Below, piece after piece: positions 42,542 to 51,500 of a stretch of 64,000 bases of DNA. Source of the DNA: Aldrovandia affinis (taxonomy: Eukaryota > Chordata > Actinopteri > Notacanthiformes > Halosauridae); contig JAINUG010000256.1 in assembly GCA_029706075.1 (NCBI GenBank), forward strand, positions 124,001-188,000. The letters are read 5' to 3'. Numbering within the stretch: the first letter of the stretch is position 1; each line of letters starts with the position of its first letter. Made by a program: the position numbers and the translations under genes. Under the pieces are notes generated by a model. That model saw only the letters and a list, made by a program, of their open reading frames with translations. It was not told the origin of the DNA and searched no databases.

Positions 42542-45500
42542 GTATATGTATATGTATGTATATATAAAGACTGGTGAACCTGTCAACCTGCACAGGATTG
42601 TGCAATAGGCTGTCAGGCTGCATAGATGGTGTGTAGGTACTCTGCTGATTGATCTTGAATTATGTAATTATAATTATAATGTACCTAGTGAGTGTGATGA
42701 GCTCGCAGTATGAATCTGATTATACAAAGCCCAGAAACATGAGTTGGAATCTAAAACAAAAACATAAATCCCCAAATTAGATTATTCTAAATAACTTCCA
42801 GAGGGAAGGCAGGGGTGCCCCACTGTGCCCCTACGGTCCAACAGTACCTTCCGGGCAGTCTGTGTCCTCCAGGCAGAAGCTGGCCTTGTGGCCATCTGCC
42901 ACCTTAGTGCCATTTATGGACAGTAGATCATAGTGGGTGAAGATGTCCATGCTGTGATAGTGCCTGAGGGACCAAACACACACACACACACACACAGGCA
43001 CACACACACACACACACACACACATGCATACACGCATATATACATAGACACACACGTATACACACGCACACACACATGCATACATAAACATTCAAGTGAA
43101 ACATTCCAAAGGAAGAAGCAATTTTCATAGGGCCTACCACTCACTGTGTAAACAGCTAGTGTGTAACATTCTTACCATGTTTCTGTAACATTTGCCCTAA
43201 ATATTGTGAGTATGCTATGTATGCTGGAAGAAACCTCATAGAACAGCTGAAGCTCTCAGGACCATGACAAAATTAGTGATGTAGAGTGAGAGGTAAATGT
43301 TAAGAATGCAATGCTGTTAAAAAGCTCTTAAATTCAGATTTTAGGAGACAAAAGAAGGTTGTGAAAATGCAAAGAGATTTGACCCTTTCCGCATGTACTT
43401 GTTTGTGCTCTCCTGAATGGATGATGAATGTTGCAGAAATAAAACAGACCCATAAATACAGCTGGACAGTTCAAAATGGTAGAAAATGCTCTCCTCCAAA
43501 GCACATATGGTCAGGCCCTGCTTCTACTTACTCCGCAGTCTGCCAACTGAGCTGTGCAGTCATCGCATTGGAAGACTACAATTCATGCACAGCTGCTACA
43601 GGAAGATTGCAGGCGCACGATTGACCAGATGAGGTTGCTGATGCCTGATGTGACACTGGAAACCCCCTGTGGGGCTGCTGTCACAGTCAGCACTGGTGTG
43701 GTCAGGATTCGATACCAGACCATGGGGCAGATCCACACCTTGGAACAGTATCTAAACTTGATGGGCCACACAGCAGCCCAGCAGACATGATGCAGGCATA
43801 CTTTATGTAAAATGAAAGCTCTGAGCGTGTTGCATTGTATTTGGAAGCCTTTGAAGTTTGGTGGGGAATTTGTAAACATTAAGTTCTCATCTAAGTTCTC
43901 AACACTAAGTTCTAGCAATTAGCCCTAAGATGGTGCAGAGCATAGGGGAGATGCCAATGGAGACAAAGTGAGAAATACAATGTGGTTGGTAGTACAACAA
44001 CTACAAGAACAACGACGATGAACACAGCCATTTTTTCAGCTCACCGCCATGCTCACTGCCACAGATAGAAAGAGGCCAGAGGGTGGACCATGCGGACCAT
44101 GCTTTGAGTGGATCATGCTGTTGAGCTATACAGTGCCTCACCACAAACAGGTTGCTGGGACAGACGACGCCCCCTGAAAGCCACAGCTAAGCACCGCATT
44201 TACCTATGACACTCGTGCCACACCCAGGAGTGGCGGCCGGCCTTGGGGCGGAAGTCTGCACGGCCAATGTTGTGGATCTGAGAGGAAAAGCGCAGTAGGC
44301 GCCGGTGGCCATAGGGCCAGGTGGCCTTGGCGGCAGATTTTGAGAGGCAGTCCTCCTCAGCGGCACAGTAGAGCATGTGCAAGGGCCGGTCCTCGATGTA
44401 GACTGTCTGCTCCACCAGGGGGGCATGCAGAATCAGGTCAGAGGCGGCTATTACAAAGACAGAGAAAATGAAGGGGGAGAGAGGAGGGGAAGACAGAGAG
44501 AATGAGGAGGGTGAAAGAGAGGAAGGAAAGAAAGAGAATGAAGGGGGGAGAGAGGACAGAAAAACAGAATTAAGGGGGGGAGAGGAGGGAAAGACAAAGG
44601 GAATGAAGGTGGAGAGAGCAGGAAAAAGAGAGTTTTCTATCTCTCTGGACAGTAAAGCACCAACATACACTGATTCAGGAACAGTGGATGCATTTGCTCA
44701 ATGAATCTATTAACTTCAAGAACTGACTGACAAAATTAAAACTCACCATTCAACAGCAGCAGCAGTGTTCATTTGTACACAGGCAGAAAAATTACATGGG
44801 GCACCAGCACACAATAAACTAACTTCTATTTTTCCTCAGCATTGCATTCATAACAGTCAATTCCTCACAGAGTACACACATTCCTCAACTCTTCATGGCT
44901 TATTATTATTATTATTATTTTTTAATTGTATTGCTTAATTCAAGGTGAAACATAGCCCCAACGTGATGGGGAATGGGGTGCAAACTACGAAAACCCAAGC
45001 GCTGGAACGGGGAAAAGAGTATTTTAGATTCCAACTCATGTTTCTGGGCTTTGTATAATCAGATTCATACTGAGAGCTCACTCACACATCATTTTGGCTT
45101 CCAAGCTTCCGCTAGCCTCTTATACTGGCTAAAATATGAAAATTCCTTAATAATGAGAGGAAATGTTAACATCCGGAAAGCTAAATATTCTTACACCAAG
45201 GAGTGGGGTGCACTTTTAAACAGTAAACAGAACATGTTTAGGCAGGTCACTCACAGTCGGAGCAGATGACCCCAGCAGCGAACCGCGTCCCAGCCTTCTT
45301 GCAGCTGATGCTCTTGTGGCGCTGGCAGTCACTGAGTGCCATCTCATCCCCGGTGCACTTGACCCCGCTCATCACCATATCTGTCACATTGCTGCTGTCC
45401 CAGTACCATGTTTCCTTGGCAACAGACACAAATACAGAGGAGTCAGAGGGGTTTTCTTCAGGTAACTTCAGGCTCTAAAAGTTTTGATAACACTATGAAA

Positions 45501-48500
45501 TGTTTTATACCAACTGACATAGACCATCATCCATGGTCAAATATTACTTTACCCTGACAAACGAAATCAAACTTTCATGGTAAAAATTGTAGGGTTATGA
45601 GCTTATGACAAACACTATGACAGTCACATCTATTTTTACAGATTTTTTGGCAGGGAGGCAGGTGGGATAGGAGGCCATGGGGAATATGTTACTAACAGTT
45701 ATGGGATGTGGGAAATATACTAATCATGGTTATGGCATTTATGGAGTATGCTACTTATGGTGACTGCATACGAGAAGTCTGCATGGAGGGAGTGTTACAC
45801 ACAGTGATGGTATGCATGGAATATATGACATGCAAGGGGTAACTAATGTTACTCACACTGAGTGATAACATACAGTGTGTACATTACTCATAGAAATGGC
45901 ATGCAGTGTGTACATTACTCACAGTTATGACATGCAGTGTGTACATTACTCACAGTGATGGTATGCAGTGTGTACATTACTCGCAGTGATGGTATGCAGT
46001 GTGTACATTACTCGCAGTGATGGCATGCAGTGTGTACATTACTCACAGTGATGACATGCAGTGTGTACCTTACTCACAGTGATGACATGCAGTGTGTACC
46101 TTACTCACAGTGATGGTATGCAGTGTGTACATTACTCACAGTGATGGCATGCAGTGTGTACATTACTCACAGTGATGGTATGCAGTGTGTACCTTACTCA
46201 CAGTGATGACATGCAGTGTGTACCTTACTCACAGTGATGGTATGCAGTGTGTACATTACTCACAGTGATGGTATGTGTACATTACTCACATGGCATGATG
46301 GATGACATGCAGTGTGTACCTTACTCACAGTGATGACATGCAGTGTGTACATTACTCACAGTGATGACATGCAGTGTGTACCTTACTCACAGTGATGACA
46401 TGCAGTGTGTACCTTACTCACAGTGAGACATGATGTACCTTACTCACAGTGATGACATGCAGTCACAGTGTGACACATTACTCACAGTGATGGTATGATG
46501 GTACATTACTCACAGTGATGGTATGCAGTGTGTACATTACTCACAGTGATGGCATGCAGTGTGTACCTTACTCACAGTGATGACATGCAGTGTGTACCTT
46601 ACTCACAGTGATGACATGCAGTGTGTACATTACTCACAGTGATGACATGCAGTGTGTACCTTACTCACAGTGATGACATGCAGTGTGTACCTTACTCACA
46701 GTGATGACACATGTACCTTACTCACAGTGATGACATGCAGTGTGTACCTTACTCACAGTGATGACATGCAGTGTGTACCTTACTCACAGTGATGGTATGC
46801 AGTGTGTACATTACTCACAGTGATGGTATGCAGTGTGTACATTACTCACAGTGATGGCATGCAGTGTGTACCTTACTCACAGTGATGACATGCAGTGTGT
46901 ACCTTACTCACAGTGATGACATGCAGTGTGTACATTACTCACAGTGATGACATGCAGTGTGTACCTTACTCACAGTGATGACATGCAGTGTGTACCTTAC
47001 TCACAGTGATGGCATGCAGGGTATACATTACTCACAGTGGTGGCATACAGTGTGTACCTTACTCACAGTGATGGCATGCAGTGTGTACATTACTCACAGT
47101 GGTGGCATGCAGTGTGTACCTTACTCACAGTGATGGCATGCAGTGTGTACATTACTCACAGTGGTGGCATGCAGTGTGTACATTACTCACAGTGATGGCA
47201 TGCAGGGAATAACCAAGCCCCAGCTGTCTGCAGGCCACCATAGCCTCTTTCGTTGTCCAGCCATCACTGCAGATTGTGCCCCACCCGGACCCCACCTTAA
47301 CCTCCACCCGACCCTCATAATCCGTCCGTCCGCCCACAATCCGTACCTGTGGAGAGGCCCTGCGGGATGTCAGTGCGCAGAGACCTGACCTCCCCTCTCC
47401 CTTTCTGGATCTCCTTCCCTACTGAAATCCCTCGCATTTTCACCCTATGCATCATGCCATTACCTGTGGCTTTCTACATTTTCAGTCTAAAATGCTTACA
47501 AACCTGGAGAATTGAATGAGCTCCCCTTTAGTGAGGTCTCATACTGAAGCTGATCCCTAAGCCCTGGAAGTGTGCTTTGAGGCCTTCCATAATAAGTGTA
47601 TGGATTAGAGAACAAACAAATCTTCTGGTTTCACTTAAAATTATATTCTACCCAAAAATTCACGACTTTCATGACTTCCGATGTAAATTGAGTGTTGTCA
47701 AGATAGTTTTGTAATGTTTTGTACACTGAACATTTCAGTGTAACCTTTCGGTGCCTTTCAGTGTGAGCCAAGAGCTACTGAATACCAAATATACTGGTGG
47801 TCAATGGTAAAAAATCTCACACAGAAAGAACTCACACAGATGGCAAAATCACATATGGCATATTTTAACGTATCTTTTCCCCAGTAAGTATTTTTTTTCC
47901 TTTTCTACCAGGAGCCAGTGTTGGCTTCAAGATCAAGTTAAAATATTTTAGATATAATATATATGTTTTATATATTAATATATCATTGCAGCCATTGATT
48001 CAAACATTTACAAAGTATTATGGAACCAAATGAGGTCAATCAAAGATAGTCTGTGGTGATTTTGCCATGTATTAAGTGTGAGTTACTTTTTTGTTATATT
48101 TTTCCAGATTTTTCCCAGTTTTTTCTCAGAATTTAGTGGCCAATTATACCCTCTATTATTCCAACTACCCCCCCACAAGCCTGTTGCTAGCCTATTTCTG
48201 ATACCGGTAGTGGCAGGAATGACAAACCGCCTTCTCCTAGATGGAACTCGCTACTTGCCGACCGTGATTCCAATATGGCCGGAGAAGCTTTCTGCAGCTC
48301 ATGCCGGCTTCCCTCCCCCTCCCTGGGGCGGACAGCCACAGCCACAGATTGGTGCAGCTGGGAATCGGTCAGATTATTTTAACGTTACGCCACCCGGGAG
48401 GCCCAGTGTGTGAGATTTTGACCATTGACTATATTTAGCATTTAGATGTTCATTGCTCACACTAAAACGTAAGGCAGCAGAATATTAGCAACAAAACTAT

Positions 48501-51500
48501 CTGGATGGCTTGACAACACCGAAAGTAAGTCGAAAATCATGACATTTTTGGTACTCATTAAAGTAAGAATGATAAGCAGTCATCAAAGTACCTCATTTGT
48601 AATGTCTGAGACTGGAAAAAAATGCTCTCCATCTCTCTAAGAGAAAGACTGTCAGGTGTTAATACCTACTTATGTGGTGTAAGGCCTATGTGAAGTGTTA
48701 TCCACTAGTGACATCAGTTATTCTTTATGGTAATTTTAATTTTATTCTTACTCCCATTCTCAACCACAGTTTAGTATGTCCAATTTTAATTGCAGGTTGA
48801 CCCATTACTACATTGCCAATATTTGGGTATGTGTGTTTGGCTACATACTTGCAGGCCACTGTTAGCGTAGCCCAGCCCCAGCTGTCTGCAGACCACCATG
48901 GCCTCTCGCGTAGTCCAACCCACTCCACAGATCACCCCCCAGTCTTCCGTCCCATTCCCCTCTGGGGTCAGGACCTCCACGCGCCCCTCAAACTGAGTAC
49001 GCCCCCCTGTGAGACGGATCTGTGCAGGAGCGGGGATGGAGCAGTTAGAGATAGCCAAGTGTGCCATCAGAAATAGCAATAAGCATGGGATTTAAACATG
49101 GCCAGGCTGTTCATCAATGACTGTCCTGAAGGACTAATTGAGTACATATTGAATCAGCAGCCGGCATGTTGGTTTTTGGACACTTTACAGGGGAAACAAA
49201 TGCATTATGTTTGCTGATTTCAATTCCTGGAGATAGATCCAAACTCTCCATATACATAACACGTGCATGGGAAACAATTCTGATATACACTACCGGTCAA
49301 AGGCTTTAAAACCCCCCCATTTTCTAGTTTTTACTGAAATTTTAAGATTTCAAATTTTGATTCTTTGGTCCATAAGACCTTCTTCCAGCCTTCAGTAGTC
49401 CACTGGCGGTGCTTCATGGCCCAGGCAAGCCTCTTTTTCTTATTTTGCCATCTTAGCAATGGCTTTCTTACTGCCACTCGAGCTGTCAAACTTGCAGCTC
49501 TAAGTCTTCTCTTCACAGTTGAAACTGAGACTTCCTTACTTCGACCAGTGTTAAGCTGTAGCTTGAGGCTGTTGTCCTCTGAGCCGCCTATCACGCAAGC
49601 TGTTGACTCTCAGAAACTTGTCTTCTCATTTTGTTGTGGCTTTGGGTCTGCCAGACCTCTTCCTGTCAGTTTCCAGTTTCCAAGTGCCTTTTGATGGTGT
49701 AGGAAACTACTCACTGCCAAAAAAATTACATTATTTTTCAATTTTTGGTAACCTAAACTTTTTTATTTATTTACCTCTGGCAGTTTACTGCTTACCTTTG
49801 TACCATTTCAGGTTATTTACTGGACTTGAACTGCTTAAATTTAGGTAAAAACTGGAAAATGGCGGTGTTCCAAAACCTTTGGCCGGTAGTGTATGTTGGT
49901 AATAGTGAACTATTAATACTAGTAATACTACTATTATCAAATTAAAATTTTCATTGGTTGGTGAAACAACTTTTTCACTGCAGAATGAAACAGTTTTTGA
50001 ATGTTTTGGAAAGTGATGGTTTTACTCATTACTGTGTGCTTTTGCAGGGATGATATTTTGAGAGTTTTATTGTTGAATCTGTAAAAGTCTCTCGGGAGAT
50101 CATAATGCAGCACAGTAACCAAAGACTTAGGAAAGCATTGACATCAATCTCTGCCTGTTCGTAGATTAATCTGTTTAATTAATTTGATTATGTACAATAT
50201 ATTTGAAATGATTCACTGTCAAGAAAAAAGTTGGCATCTACTGTACTTTACTTCTAAGACCACTTCTTATATGGGTTACCTCATTCTCCATTCAACAGGC
50301 CATAATCAGCATCACAATGTATTCCGTTTCTCCAATCAGTGAATAAATACAGTACATATGTAGAGAAAGGTGTCAGTGTTGCAGTGAGAGAGAACATGCA
50401 GTTCCCTTTGGTTTCTCAGACTTTTTATAGAAGAGATCAGTCAACCAGCTTCACCTCAGATTCACTGTTATACAGTCAAAATGTATTTAAAGTGTACCTG
50501 CTAACTCTCTCTCCTATTAGCTTCCAGCTTCTGTTTCCCACAAACCACCGAACCTATATACAGTAGGCTCTGTTTTTATTCATACCCTTGATAAAGATGA
50601 AAAAAAGACATAGTATAAAATAAACTATATTAGTAATGAGGTACATTTTATACTATACATTTTCAGAAAAATCCAAACCTATATTGATAATACTAGTTGT
50701 TCAGTAAAACATATTTTGTTTTATTAATAATATATTTTTTCCAGAAAACATCTGAATCGCAATTATTCATACCCCTAGGTATTCTTTTAAATTTAGCCAA
50801 AAAAAACAAATCTTCATATATATACAATTTATTTTAAGTTCATTGGACGGTTACAATGGTTTCCTGTTTCCCTTGGGTATAAAAAGGAGTGCACACACAT
50901 TTGAAATACTGTGGTCAGCCATCATCATGGTGAAAGGCAAATAACTCCCTGAAAGCATCAGACAAAAGGTTATTGACCTCTACAGATCAGGAGATGGCTA
51001 CAAAAAACTAAAAGTTAAAAGATATTGCTTTCCAGTGTTGTGTCAATTATTAGGAAGTTAAAGGCCACTGGAATAGTGGCTAATCTGCCAGGTAGAGGAC
51101 AAAAGTCTATCTTGCCCCCACATGTAGTGAGACGGAAGGCAAAAAGAAGTCCAATGGGCACAGTTCAAGATCTCCATCAACAACCTGGCATCTTGAATTG
51201 AATTGAATTGAATTGAACATTGGATTTATGTCGCGCTTTTCAAGGAACCCAAAGCACTTCACAATCATAGGAGCAACTCACCTCAACCACCACCCATTGG
51301 TGCAGCACCCACCTGGGTCAACGCGACGGCAGCCATAGTGCGCCAGTACAAACTCACCACACATCAGATACACAGTGGAGAGGCGAGGAGTTACAATGGG
51401 GTTACAAAGTGTCAAAGCTACCATTCGACGATGCTTACATGACAATGGCCTTATGGCAGAGTTGCAAGAAGCCTCTTTTGAAGACAATTAATCGAAAAAG

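Noticed and set aside
42831-43144. Several Cys/Val-rich or His/Thr-rich open frames.
   Set aside because: They are translations of the (CA)n/(TG)n tract.
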